This document shows positions 8,372-15,906 of a stretch of DNA of 32,461 bases, in pieces (the stretch's first letter is position 1; each line of letters starts with the position of its first letter). Both the position numbers and the translations under genes were made by a program. Origin of the DNA: Verrucomicrobiota bacterium (lineage in GTDB: Bacteria > Verrucomicrobiota > Verrucomicrobiia > Chthoniobacterales > UBA10450); assembly GCA_003219195.1 (NCBI GenBank), contig QHPX01000077.1:1-32461 (forward strand), written 5' to 3'. The notes beneath the pieces were generated by a model. The model saw nothing but the letters and a program-made list of their open reading frames with translations, was not told the DNA's origin and did no database searches.

Positions 8372-9124
8372 ATGGAAATTCCCGAAGCAAGGCCAGAACA
8401 AACCTGCTGCCCGATAGTTGAGTTCCGGCAGTACACGCTTCATCGGGGAAAGCGGGATGTGTTGATCGATCTCTTCGACCGGGAATTTATCGAACCTCAG
8501 GAAGCGCTCGGGATGAAGATCATCGGTCAGTTCCGGGATGTTGATAATCGAAATCGATTCGTCTGGCTCAGAGGTTTCCGTGACATGGCTTCACGCGCAC
8601 AAGCGCTGCAGGATTTTTACGGCGGGCCGGTTTGGAAGGCGCACCGCGAAGCGGCGAACGCTACGATGGTTGACTCGGACAATGTCCTGCTCCTGCGCCC
8701 GGCGTCGCCGACCTCCGGGTTCTCGCTCGAAAACAAGGAACGTTCTCGGACTGGATCGAACGAAGTTCTGAAGGAATTGATCGTGGCGACGATTTATTAC
8801 TTTGGTGCGCCTTTGAGCGCCGGCTTCGTTGAATTTTTCGAGCAAACGCTCCAGCCAGCCGTGACAGATACCGGCGCATCGATCCTCGCTTATTTCGTGA
8901 CCGAGGATAGTGAAAACACTTTTCCCGCGCTGCCGGTGCGCGAAGGTGAAAATGTTTTTGTCTGGCTCGCGCGCTTCAAAGATCAAACTGCGTACGAACT
9001 TCACGTCGCCGCTCTGGCTCGGTCCTCGCGTTGGCGAGACGAGATTTCGGAAGAACTGGCGCGACGTCTTAAACAAGCACCTGAGGTCTTGAAACTATCG
9101 CCGACGGCGCGTTCGCTCTTGTAG
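8372..9124 (+). CDS. NIPSNAP family protein
   Basis: A 250-residue protein with two ferredoxin-like NIPSNAP domains. The first (about residues 14-110) has the family pattern IVEFRQYTLHRGKRDVLIDLF ... FVWLRGFRDMASR. The second (about 133-240) repeats it in weaker form: ATIYYFGAPLSAGFVEFF ... NVFVWLARFKDQTAYELH. NIPSNAP proteins resemble dimeric alpha-beta barrel domains, and most bacterial members have no known reaction. There is no signal peptide. It starts 23 bases after the TIR gene, but its base composition is that of the chromosome, so it is likely native and not part of the TIR unit. Confidence 0.85.
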   Translation: MEIPEARPEQTCCPIVEFRQYTLHRGKRDVLIDLFDREFIEPQEALGMKIIGQFRDVDNRNRFVWLRGFRDMASRAQALQDFYGGPVWKAHREAANATMVDSDNVLLLRPASPTSGFSLENKERSRTGSNEVLKELIVATIYYFGAPLSAGFVEFFEQTLQPAVTDTGASILAYFVTEDSENTFPALPVREGENVFVWLARFKDQTAYELHVAALARSSRWRDEISEELARRLKQAPEVLKLSPTARSLL

Positions 9125-9206
9125 CACCGCGACGGAAATTTCTTTTGCATCGCAGACCGGCGCTGTTGTATTTTAGTTCCCCTTTTAAAAGCGTAATTGT
9201 CGATCT

Positions 9207-9656
9207 ATGGACGTAAGCGGACACATCGGCGCAATTTTGAATCAAAAGAGCGACGAGATTTTTTCGATCTCACCCGCGAGCACAGTCTTCAAGGCCATCG
9301 AAATGATGGCGGACAAAAACGTCGGCGCATTGCTCGTGATGACGGGAGAGAAATTGATCGGTATCATGTCGGAGCGCGATTACACGAGAAAAGTGTTTCT
9401 GCGCGGCAAATCGTCGAAAGAAACGCGCGTCGACGAAATCATGTCTAAAGATCTGACAGTCACGCATCCGCAGGAAGGCGTGCAAGAATGTTTGCGGGTC
9501 ATGACCGACAAACATATTCGCCACTTGCCCGTGCTCGACGGCAAGAAAGTGGTGGGCATCATTTCAATCGGCGACCTGGTCAAGCACGTGATCTCCTGTC
9601 AAAGCGCGGCGATCGCGCATCTGGAGAGTTACATTCACGGCGGCTATTCGGGGTAG
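9207..9656 (+). CDS. Stand-alone CBS-domain-pair protein
   Basis: A 149-residue protein made of one Bateman module. CBS1 is about residues 12-65 (VFKAIEMMADKNVGALLVM ... LIGIMSERDY) and CBS2 about 75-132 (VDEIMSKDLTVTHPQEGVQECLRVMTDKHIRHLPVL ... VVGIISIGDLVKHVI). Such proteins bind adenine nucleotides or S-adenosyl compounds and act as energy or ligand sensors on a partner that is usually encoded elsewhere. A near-copy of the window motif (ATTGTCGATCTA) lies directly at the start codon. The gene converges on pyrC across a REP pair. Confidence 0.93.
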   Translation: MDVSGHIGAILNQKSDEIFSISPASTVFKAIEMMADKNVGALLVMTGEKLIGIMSERDYTRKVFLRGKSSKETRVDEIMSKDLTVTHPQEGVQECLRVMTDKHIRHLPVLDGKKVVGIISIGDLVKHVISCQSAAIAHLESYIHGGYSG

Positions 9657-9662
9657 CTGTTC

Positions 9663-9721
9663 TGTAGCGGCGCTCTATGAGCGTCGAAATTTACATCCGG
9701 CGGTCACAGACCGCCGCTACA
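9663..9721. repeat. Inverted pair of REP-like palindromes between convergent genes
   Basis: Two family A copies face each other. The left copy (9663-9686) is a degenerate hairpin around CGCTC-TAT-GAGCG. The right copy (9697-9721) is in reverse orientation with a perfect GGCGGTC-ACA-GACCGCC hairpin, and the outer arms TGTAGCGGCG/CGCCGCTACA can also pair. The layout resembles paired REP elements (BIMEs) in enterobacteria. It lies between convergent 3' ends and could act as a bidirectional terminator or 3'-end stabiliser. The right copy supplies the pyrC stop codon. Confidence 0.75.
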
Positions 9722-11000
9722 ACTTCCAGACCGTTTTCCCACTTACAATCGTCTGCACCGCCCGGCCCCTCAGTTTCCAACCGTCAAACGGCGAATTCCG
9801 CGACGCGGACTGAAACGTGTCGGTCTTGACCGCCCATTCCAGATTCGGATCGATCAGCGTGACGTCGGCCACGGCACCCGACGACAAAGTTCCGGCTTCG
9901 ATCCTGAGCAATCGCGCCGGCTCGATCGTGTGCATCTCGATCAAACGTCCGATGTCGATCTTGCCATGTTTGTGCACGAGCAGATCGATAAAAATTCCAA
10001 GCTCCGTTTCCAATCCGACGACGCCGAATGGTGCGACATCGAACTCAACTTCCTTTTCAAAATCTGCGTGCGGCGCGTGATCCGACGCCAAGATCGACAA
10101 CGTGCCGTCCGCGATTCCTTCCAGAAGCGCATCGACATCACGCTGCGAGCGCAGGGGCGGGTTTATTTTGAAATTAGTGTCGAAGTTTTGGATCGCCTCG
10201 TCGGTTAAGGCGATGTGGTGCGGACAAACTTCGCCGCTGATCTTGACGCCGCGTGTGCGCGCTTCGCGAAGCAATCGCACGCTTCCGGCCGCGCTGATGT
10301 GCTGGCAATGGATACGATGATCGCAAAGTTCCGCCAGCAAAATATTTCGCAGGACAATCGCCTCCTCGCCCGCCGCCGGCCAACCCGGCAAACCAAGCAG
10401 CGTGCTCCAATAACCCTCGTGCACGACGCCATTGCCAACGAGATTGTAATCCTGACAATGATCGAGCACCGGCAAACCAAACATGCGCGCGTACTCGACC
10501 GCGCGGCGCATCAGCTCATGATTTTGCACGCAATGACCGTCGTCCGTGATCGCGACCACCCCCGCCTCCTCGAGCGAGCCGATCGGCGCCAGCTCTTCGC
10601 CGGCGAGGTCTTTTGAAATCGCACCGCTCGGTAAAACATTCACGCACCCTGTTTCGGCCGCGCGGTCCTTGATCCACGCGATCGTGCTCGGATTGTCCGC
10701 CGGCGGCGACGTGTTGGGCATGCACACAATCGTGGTAAATCCGCCCGCCGCAGCCGCTCGCGCGCCGGATGCAATCGTTTCCTTGTGACTGGATCCCGGT
10801 TCGCGCAGATGCACGTGCATGTCGATCAACCCGGGCGCAACGATTAAGCCCTTGGCATCGATCTCTTCAACTTCTGACTTCTGGCCACTAATCTCTGACC
10901 TCTGAGCGATCCGCCCATCAACAATCGCAAGATCGACAATCTCGTCCCGCTTGTTCGCGGGATCGATCACGCGACCGTTGCGAATGATGGTCGCGCTCAT
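9717..11000 (-). CDS. pyrC: Dihydroorotase (class I)
   Basis: A 427-residue enzyme that closes carbamoyl-aspartate to dihydroorotate in pyrimidine synthesis. The zinc motif [10 protein letters not shown] (H62, H64) is followed by [22 protein letters not shown], the ligand-type region [12 protein letters not shown], and ASDHAPH near the C-terminus. ATG 11000 overlaps the pyrB stop (ATGA), so translation is coupled. Residues 33-46 ([14 protein letters not shown]) are encoded by a degenerate TCTGACTTCTG-type dispersed repeat that has entered the frame at a surface loop before the zinc motif. The TAG stop belongs to the adjoining REP element. Confidence 0.96.
   Translation of the reverse strand: MSATIIRNGRVIDPANKRDEIVDLAIVDGRIAQRSEISGQKSEVEEIDAKGLIVAPGLIDMHVHLREPGSSHKETIASGARAAAAGGFTTIVCMPNTSPPADNPSTIAWIKDRAAETGCVNVLPSGAISKDLAGEELAPIGSLEEAGVVAITDDGHCVQNHELMRRAVEYARMFGLPVLDHCQDYNLVGNGVVHEGYWSTLLGLPGWPAAGEEAIVLRNILLAELCDHRIHCQHISAAGSVRLLREARTRGVKISGEVCPHHIALTDEAIQNFDTNFKINPPLRSQRDVDALLEGIADGTLSILASDHAPHADFEKEVEFDVAPFGVVGLETELGIFIDLLVHKHGKIDIGRLIEMHTIEPARLLRIEAGTLSSGAVADVTLIDPNLEWAVKTDTFQSASRNSPFDGWKLRGRAVQTIVSGKTVWKL
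10868..10905 (-). repeat. Dispersed CAGAAGTCAGA-type repeat inside pyrC
   Basis: Units TCAGAGG, TCAGAGAT and CAGAAGTCAGAAG follow each other on the minus strand and are read as [13 protein letters not shown]. The low-complexity hexamer-like pattern differs from the coding style on either side. It resembles intergenic repeats of this word type that I recall from Verrucomicrobiota and Planctomycetota genomes. Confidence 0.6.
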
Positions 11001-11950
11001 GGCGTTGCGATTCCTCCGCACAGATAAAGAACGGCCATGCGCACGGCGAGGCCGTTGGTGACCTGGTCGAGAATGACGCTTTGCAATCCGTCCGCGACTT
11101 CGCTGTCGATCTCGACGCCACGATTGATCGGCCCCGGATGCATGATCAAACAATCCGGCTTCAAAAGTTTCGCCCGCTCTTTTGTCAGCCCGAACAGTTG
11201 CGTGTATTCGCCGATACTGGGAAAATATTCTTTGCGCTGACGTTCGTGCTGAATGCGCAGCAGATTTACGACGTCCGCATCCGGGAGGACATTGTCGATC
11301 TTGTGCGAAATGCTGACGCCGAGTTTTTCGAACTCGCGCGGCGCCAGCGTGCTGGGACCGACCAGCGTGACGCGCGCGCCAAGTTTGAGCAGACCAAAAA
11401 TGTTCGAACGGGCGACGCGGCTGAATAAAATATCGCCGACGATGACGACGTTGAGATTGTCGATCTTTTCTCGCTTTTCACGAATTGTGTAAAGATCGAG
11501 CAACCCTTGCGTGGGATGTTCGTGGGCGCCGTCGCCGGCATTGATGACACTCGACTTCAATCGTTGCGCGAGAAACTGCGGCGCGCCGGCCGAGCTATGG
11601 CGCAAAACAATAATGTCCGCGTGATTCGCTTCCAAAACTTTTGCCGTGTCCTTGAGCGTTTCCCCTTTCGTCAGGCTCGACGTGCTTGCCGAAATGTTGA
11701 TCACGTCGGCGCTCAAGCGAGAAGCGGCGAGTTCGAACGACGTGCGCGTGCGCGTGCTCGGCTCGACAAAAAAGTTGACGAGCGTCTTGCCGCGGAGCGC
11801 TGGCACTTTTTTAATCTCCCGCGTGCCAACTTGCTTAAACGCGTCGGCTGTCTCGAGGATGAAATTGATTTCGTCGGCCGACAATTCGCGCAGCCCGAGC
11901 AGATCTTTTCGGTTCCAGCGTCTGTTCATATCTGGGGAGCGCACGTTCAT
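10997..11950 (-). CDS. pyrB: Aspartate carbamoyltransferase catalytic chain
   Basis: A 317-residue enzyme that joins carbamoyl phosphate and aspartate, the committed step of pyrimidine synthesis. The carbamoyl-phosphate motif STRTRTS (65-71) lies in [18 protein letters not shown]. The second-domain motif [16 protein letters not shown] (141-156) and the C-terminal [13 protein letters not shown] are intact. It overlaps pyrR upstream and pyrC downstream by ATGA at each junction, so the three genes are one translationally coupled operon. No regulatory pyrI is seen. ATG 11950 is preferred because it forms the ATGA overlap. Confidence 0.97.
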   Translation of the reverse strand: MNVRSPDMNRRWNRKDLLGLRELSADEINFILETADAFKQVGTREIKKVPALRGKTLVNFFVEPSTRTRTSFELAASRLSADVINISASTSSLTKGETLKDTAKVLEANHADIIVLRHSSAGAPQFLAQRLKSSVINAGDGAHEHPTQGLLDLYTIREKREKIDNLNVVIVGDILFSRVARSNIFGLLKLGARVTLVGPSTLAPREFEKLGVSISHKIDNVLPDADVVNLLRIQHERQRKEYFPSIGEYTQLFGLTKERAKLLKPDCLIMHPGPINRGVEIDSEVADGLQSVILDQVTNGLAVRMAVLYLCGGIATP

Positions 11951-12504
11951 TCTTTGAATAACCAGACCGCATCGGATTCGCTGTCGGTTTGCTCGAGCCG
12001 CACGCGCACTTTCTCGCTGGCCGCGCTCGGCAGATTTTTGCCGACGTAATCGGCACGGATTGGCAACTCGCGATGCCCGCGATCGATCAGGGCCGCGAGT
12101 TGGATTCGTGCCGGCCGGCCGAAGGAGTTGATTGCATCCATCGCGGCGCGCACCGTTCGGCCGGTATAGAGAACATCATCGACAATAATGAGCGTTCGGC
12201 CTTCCAGCGGCAGCGGAAGTTTTGAGGCGCGAACAACCGGCAGCTCGGCGCGCGCGCCGACATCGTCGCGATGCATCGCAACATCGACAATCCCCGTCTC
12301 GATCTCGATCTTTTCACTCGCGCGGATGAACTCGGCGATGCGGCGCGTGATTTCCACTCCGCGTGAAGGGATTCCCGCAAGCACGACCGAGCGAAGATCG
12401 GGATTCCGCTCGACAATCTCATGCGCGACTCGTCGAAGCGCGCGCTGAATCGCAGCCGCGTCCATGATGGGGACGGCGGCAGAAGTTGATTGTCGATCTT
12501 TCAT
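11947..12504 (-). CDS. pyrR: Bifunctional pyr operon regulator / uracil phosphoribosyltransferase PyrR
   Basis: A 185-residue type I phosphoribosyltransferase. The PRPP loop is [16 protein letters not shown] (106-121); the N-terminal half has [17 protein letters not shown], and [26 protein letters not shown] is the PyrR-typical C-terminal segment. In PyrR-regulated bacteria the UMP-bound protein binds a conserved loop in pyr mRNA to lower expression. A matching loop lies just upstream at 12516-12533. The ribosome site AAGGA (12510-12514) is well placed for ATG 12504. It is the first gene of pyrR-pyrB-pyrC and the likely sensor for the operon. Confidence 0.95.
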   Translation of the reverse strand: MKDRQSTSAAVPIMDAAAIQRALRRVAHEIVERNPDLRSVVLAGIPSRGVEITRRIAEFIRASEKIEIETGIVDVAMHRDDVGARAELPVVRASKLPLPLEGRTLIIVDDVLYTGRTVRAAMDAINSFGRPARIQLAALIDRGHRELPIRADYVGKNLPSAASEKVRVRLEQTDSESDAVWLFKE

Positions 12505-12515
12505 TGTATTCCTTG

Positions 12516-12533
12516 GCGACCTCGCAGGATCGC
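12516..12533 (-). promoter_or_regulatory. PyrR-binding RNA loop in the pyr leader
   Basis: The minus-strand RNA reads GCGAUCCUGCGAGGUCGC. It contains UCCNGNGAGG exactly, the core of the known PyrR recognition consensus ARUCCNGNGAGGYU (12 of 14 positions match). GCGA and UCGC at the ends pair to form the stem. The element ends one base before the AAGGA ribosome binding site of pyrR. PyrR binding here would block initiation, as described for mycobacterial pyrR, rather than act through a terminator. No terminator lies between it and pyrR. Confidence 0.75.
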
Positions 12534-12540
12534 GTTAAAG

Positions 12541-12582
12541 GAACAAAAATTTAGGAGGCGGACTTTTCGGTGCGCGCCTCCT
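12541..12582 (-). terminator. Rho-independent terminator at the end of the small gene, upstream of pyrR
   Basis: A perfect 8-bp stem AGGAGGCG/CGCCTCCT (12575-12582 with 12553-12560) and a 14-base loop are followed on the minus strand by AAATTTTTG. The stem lies within the last codons and stop of the gene ending at 12551. It would insulate the pyr operon from upstream transcription. Confidence 0.6.
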
Positions 12583-12796
12583 TCATTCTTCGGTCTCGCC
12601 AGTTGGAGCGATGTTTCACGATCCAATCGAGCAAGGCTTTCTCAAAGCCGATGTCCTTCCCGGCTTTTTCGCTCTCGATCCATTTGTGCTTCAAAATTTC
12701 TTCGCGCTCGGCAAGGAACTCTTTGTAGAGCACTGAGTTCTTAACGAACTGGGACCGATCCTGTTGCGTTGGGGGCATGGGAGGACTCTTTTCCAT
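12551..12796 (-). CDS. Small conserved protein of unknown function
   Basis: An 81-residue, highly charged and mostly helical protein without membrane segments or signal. The central part, LYKEFLAEREEILKHKWIES, is followed by GKDIGFEKALLDWIVKHRSNW. The pattern ExxxHKWxxSExxGxDIGxExA resembles a segment I recall from DUF4032-type proteins, but the match is weak. No function is assigned. A terminator overlaps its 3' end and its transcription unit is probably monocistronic. ATG 12796 has no clear ribosome site; ATG 12778 is an alternative. Confidence 0.65.
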   Translation of the reverse strand: MEKSPPMPPTQQDRSQFVKNSVLYKEFLAEREEILKHKWIESEKAGKDIGFEKALLDWIVKHRSNWRDRRMKEARTEKSAS

Positions 12797-12886
12797 AAAA
12801 ACAAGAACTGGTCAATACAAAGTGAATAACTCGCGAATAAGTAAGACGTAGCATCAGCCATACCTATTTAATCCAACTGACCCTAA

Positions 12887-13927
12887 TCATGGCAGGGTCT
12901 GTTGGATTTGCCGCGCGATTTTGGCGAATTCTGCCGCCACAGCTGACCCCCGATCTTCGGCGACAATGGGCATCCCGCGGTCGCCGGCCTCGCGCGTGGC
13001 AATGTCGATTGGGATTTGACCGAGCAAAGGAACGCGCAACCGTTTGGCTTCCCGTTCGCCGCCGCCACTGCCGAAAATGTCGTAGCGTTTGTGATCGGAA
13101 GGCGAAACGAAATAGCTCATATTTTCAATCAAGCCGAGCACGGGCACGTTCACTTTCTCGAACATGGTGGCGGCTTTGCGCGCGTCGATCAACGCAACTT
13201 CCTGCGGCGTGGTGACGATAATGGCGCCGGAAAGTGCAACCGTTTGCACAATCGTAAGCTGGATGTCGCCGGTGCCGGGCGGAAGATCGAGAACGAGAAA
13301 GTCGAGCTCGCCCCATTCGACCTGCCGCAAAAATTGCTGCGTGTAACGCGTCACCATGGGGCCGCGCAAAATCGCCGGCGAAGTGTCGTCGAGCAGAAAT
13401 CCCATCGACATGAGGCGAAGGCCGTACTGCTCGATCGGCACAATCCTGTTTTCGTCTGTGGCCATCGGCCGCTCACGCGTGCCGAACATGAGCGAAATGC
13501 TCGGCCCGTAGATATCGCAGTCGCAAAGACCGACGCGCGCTTTGGTTTGCTCGAGCGCGACGGCGAGATTGGCCGCAACCGTCGATTTCCCGACGCCGCC
13601 TTTGCCGCTGGCCACGGCGATGACGTACTTTATGCCCGGGATGTGCGTCGCGCCCACGCCGGCACCCGCTCCAGCAGGCGGTGCGTGGATATCGATCAAA
13701 ACTTTCGCGCTTTGAACGCCGGCAATGTCCAGCAACACCTTTTCGGCGTCGTTTTTGATCGCGGCTGGAATGTTCGGATCGTTGGTGGCGAGCGCGATCT
13801 GCACTTTGACTTTGCCATTGTCGATGTTGACCGATTTGAGCAGGCCGAACGAAACAATATCGCGGGTGAAGCCCGGATATTTCACGGACTTGAGCGCCTC
13901 GCGGACCATCTCTTCGGAAAGCGACAT
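12887..13927 (-). CDS. mrp: Mrp/NBP35-family P-loop ATPase lacking the CxxC motif
   Basis: A 346-residue protein. Residues 1-80 form a MIP18/DUF59 domain (VREALKSVKYPGFTRDIV). The P-loop ATPase follows with GKGGVGKST (108-116), CDCDIYGPS and LDLPPGTGD. Family members carry and transfer Fe-S clusters, and many use a CxxC in ENMSYFVCPxC to hold a bridging cluster. Here that place reads ENMSYFVSPSD (268-278), with both Cys gone, so cluster binding by the usual route is unlikely. The ATPase parts look intact. ATG 13927 is preferred over GTG 13930. Confidence 0.93.
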   Translation of the reverse strand: MSLSEEMVREALKSVKYPGFTRDIVSFGLLKSVNIDNGKVKVQIALATNDPNIPAAIKNDAEKVLLDIAGVQSAKVLIDIHAPPAGAGAGVGATHIPGIKYVIAVASGKGGVGKSTVAANLAVALEQTKARVGLCDCDIYGPSISLMFGTRERPMATDENRIVPIEQYGLRLMSMGFLLDDTSPAILRGPMVTRYTQQFLRQVEWGELDFLVLDLPPGTGDIQLTIVQTVALSGAIIVTTPQEVALIDARKAATMFEKVNVPVLGLIENMSYFVSPSDHKRYDIFGSGGGEREAKRLRVPLLGQIPIDIATREAGDRGMPIVAEDRGSAVAAEFAKIARQIQQTLP

Positions 13928-14015
13928 CACCAGAAACTAGCGAGTCGGAGAGGCCAGTAAAGATGTGCCTCTTCTTCTCTTGAAAAGCTTTGGCGCAGCC
14001 GACAGGATGGACGGC

Positions 14016-14402
14016 ATGAAAATGCAATCCTCTCTCCGAATCGTTTTCGCCGGCGTTCTATTTCTGCTACTGAATGCTTGCGCCACGTATCCACAATCAG
14101 GACGATCTGCCCTCGTCGGCACATGGACGAACTCGCTCGGAACTGTCTGGATGATCAAGACTGACGGCACGTTCGATGTTGATCTTAAACACCAAGGCAA
14201 ACGTGACGCATGGGGCACGTATACTGTCTCGGGCGGCACCGTGACATTGCAAAGAACCGGCGGAATCAACCCGAGAGGCTGCACGGGCCCCGGCGTTTAC
14301 AAGTTCACGCGCCCTGACAAAGACTCGCTGCATTTCGCGCTCGCCAGCGATGCCTGCAAGTTACGCAAGAAAAACGTGCTGCTCGCCTGGCATCGCAAAT
14401 AA
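14016..14402 (+). CDS. Lipoprotein, first of a tandem pair
   Basis: A 128-residue protein with a lipoprotein signal: a charged N-terminus, a hydrophobic stretch and lipobox LLNAC (lipidated C22). The mature part begins TYPQSG, then LVGTWTNSLGTVWMIKTDGTFDV, WGTYTVSGGTVTLQRTGG and CTGPGVYKF, ending LAWHRK. The pattern of a short beta-barrel with GTW at its start resembles lipocalin-like domains, but no family is certain. ATG 14016 has AGGA 8 bases upstream, and the same arrangement precedes its neighbour. The gene at 14545 is a clear paralogue in the same orientation. Confidence 0.8.
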   Translation: MKMQSSLRIVFAGVLFLLLNACATYPQSGRSALVGTWTNSLGTVWMIKTDGTFDVDLKHQGKRDAWGTYTVSGGTVTLQRTGGINPRGCTGPGVYKFTRPDKDSLHFALASDACKLRKKNVLLAWHRK

Positions 14403-14544
14403 CTCCTCGCCGGGTCGCCGGTTCGATCCGGAAGTTCAGCTTCAGCCGCGACCGCTCCGGCGGTTAGGCGCGGGTCCTTTGACTGCGTTGATTCGATAGG
14501 AATGTGAACTTGACCTTCAGTTGCCGCGAGTCAGGATGGCCGGG

Positions 14545-14922
14545 ATGAAAATACAACCTTCTTTCCGAATCATTTTCACTGGCGCTCTGGTCGCGCTTTT
14601 AAGTGCGTGTGCTACTTATGCGCCCGCCGGTCCAGGGCCCCTTGTCGGGACGTGGACAAACTCGCTCGGCACTGTTTGGACGATCAAAACTGACAACACC
14701 TTCGATGTCGTCGCTCCCAAACGCCACATTTGGGGCAATCTTACAATAGCCGGGGATACCGTCACCATCCAAGAAACGGGCGGCAAAGCCGCCAAAGGCT
14801 GCCACGGCCCGGGTGTCTACAAGTTGAGCCGCACCAGCCAAAACACCCTCGCGTTCACGTTGGTTGAGGATAGCTGCAAGGAGCGGATCAAAAACGTGAC
14901 GCTCGCCTGGCATCGAAAGTAA
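14545..14922 (+). CDS. Lipoprotein, second of a tandem pair
   Basis: A 125-residue paralogue of the gene at 14016. It shares the leader pattern, lipobox LLSAC (C22), GTWTNSLGTVWTIKTDNTFDV, GCHGPGVYKL and the identical ending LAWHRK, and both copies keep the two later Cys that may form a disulfide. Even the 5' region (AGGATGGCCGGGATG versus AGGATGGACGGCATG) is conserved, so this is a tandem gene duplication. It is probably anchored in the outer or cytoplasmic membrane. Role unknown. Confidence 0.8.
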   Translation: MKIQPSFRIIFTGALVALLSACATYAPAGPGPLVGTWTNSLGTVWTIKTDNTFDVVAPKRHIWGNLTIAGDTVTIQETGGKAAKGCHGPGVYKLSRTSQNTLAFTLVEDSCKERIKNVTLAWHRK

Positions 14923-14972
14923 CTTCTAGCCGATTTAAGCGCTAATCTTCGCACCGAGAGAGCGCGCGGCGG

Positions 14973-15206
14973 TCAGACGCGGTCTTTCAGGTCCGTCTTC
15001 CCGCCGGCGCGCGCGCAATTGACGCAGCAAAAGATTTTGCCGTTTTGCTCCACGCCGTGGCCGATGACCCGGCAGTCGCAGTGCGGACAAACCGGTGCCA
15101 GCGCGTGGATTGCGCACTCGAAACTGTCGAAGGTATGCCGCGTGCCAGCGACAACGACGTCGAATGACTTGTCATAGTCGTTTTCGCAAACTTCGCATGT
15201 AGCCAT
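14973..15206 (-). CDS. Small Cys-rich zinc-binding protein (prokaryotic metallothionein-like)
   Basis: A 77-residue protein with nine Cys: CEVC (4-7), C31, CPHCDC (40-45) and CCVNC (60-64). The central HTFDSFECAIHALAP and the C-terminal GxxFCCVNCAR pattern match small actinobacterial and other proteins annotated as prokaryotic metallothionein or zinc ribbon. It probably binds zinc structurally or as a metal store. ATG 15206 gives the usual start MATCEVC. There is no signal peptide, so it is cytosolic. Confidence 0.75.
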   Translation of the reverse strand: MATCEVCENDYDKSFDVVVAGTRHTFDSFECAIHALAPVCPHCDCRVIGHGVEQNGKIFCCVNCARAGGKTDLKDRV

Positions 15207-15370
15207 ACAAAATGATTTCGCGCGCCGCGGACTCGGCGGCGGTATGCAATTTGCGTCTCGTAAACGAAAGTCTCCCGAGGCCCGAGCTCGTGCTCGTTGC
15301 AAGATAGACATGCTGCTGACCACATCACATTTCGTTGTCTGGTTTTTCCCAACACGAAGCTGGAGAAGTG

Positions 15371-15718
15371 AAAGATTATCGCTCGCCGATTCGATCGAAA
15401 TTAGAGGAGGAACTCGTTTCCTTTCTTGAGTCGCCTGCTTCTTATCCGGACAAGCCGCAGGCGGTTCGCGTGCTCCAGACCCATATATCCTGGGTGTTTA
15501 TCGCGGCTCCCCTTGTCTTCAAAGTAAAGAAACCGGTGAATCTCGGGTTTCTCGATTTCAGCACCTTGGAAAAGCGCCGCTATTTTTGTCAACTCGAGCT
15601 CTTTCTCAATCGGCGGCTTTCTCCGGATGTGTATTCGCTCCAGGCAAACGGAGAAGCCGCCGAGTACAGCGTAAAGATGAAAGAGCTGCCATGGATTAAA
15701 AACAGCACCGGGCCGTGA
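15371..15718 (+). pseudogene. Truncated aminoglycoside phosphotransferase-like/ATP-binding protein, N-terminal remnant
   Basis: About 115 residues match the N-terminus of the roughly 500-residue bifunctional phosphotransferase/AAA proteins: LVSFLESPASYPDKPQAV, then THISWVFIAAPLVFKVKKPV and NLGFLDFSTLEKRRYFC, with LNRRLSPDVY. KVKKPV would carry the nucleotide Lys of the kinase-like domain. After KMKELPW the match is lost and a stop follows at 15718. The catalytic half and the whole P-loop domain are missing. A dispersed repeat begins about 50 bases later. The start is uncertain: GTG 15371, or TTG 15335. Confidence 0.75.
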
Positions 15719-15769
15719 CTCTTTCAAAAGTCTCACGAACTTTTCGACTGGTTCGGCGGACATAATCTT

Positions 15770-15896
15770 TTAAGCACCAATCACCAACATCCAAGCTCGA
15801 GGAAAATTCCAATCAGCAAATTCCAAGATGCAGTGACTAATTTGGACATTGGAGTTTGGAGTTTCTTTGGATGTTGGAGCTTGGGATTTGGAGCTT
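15770..15896. repeat. Dispersed CCAACATCCAAGCTC / GGATGTTGGAGCTTGG repeat
   Basis: Rich in words such as CACCAACATCCAAGCTC at the left and GGATGTTGGAGCTTGGGATTTGGAGC at the right. The two are roughly complementary, and the middle repeats TTGGA/GGAGTTTGG words. The composition is unlike either flanking gene. It fills the gap between two truncated genes, directly before the capA-like start codon. Confidence 0.6.
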
Positions 15897-15906
15897 ACGC
15901 TGAATT

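Noticed and set aside
13016-13960. 314-codon plus-strand frame opposite mrp
   Set aside because: Rich in Arg/His/Ala as expected for the antisense of a GC-rich gene, with no motifs.
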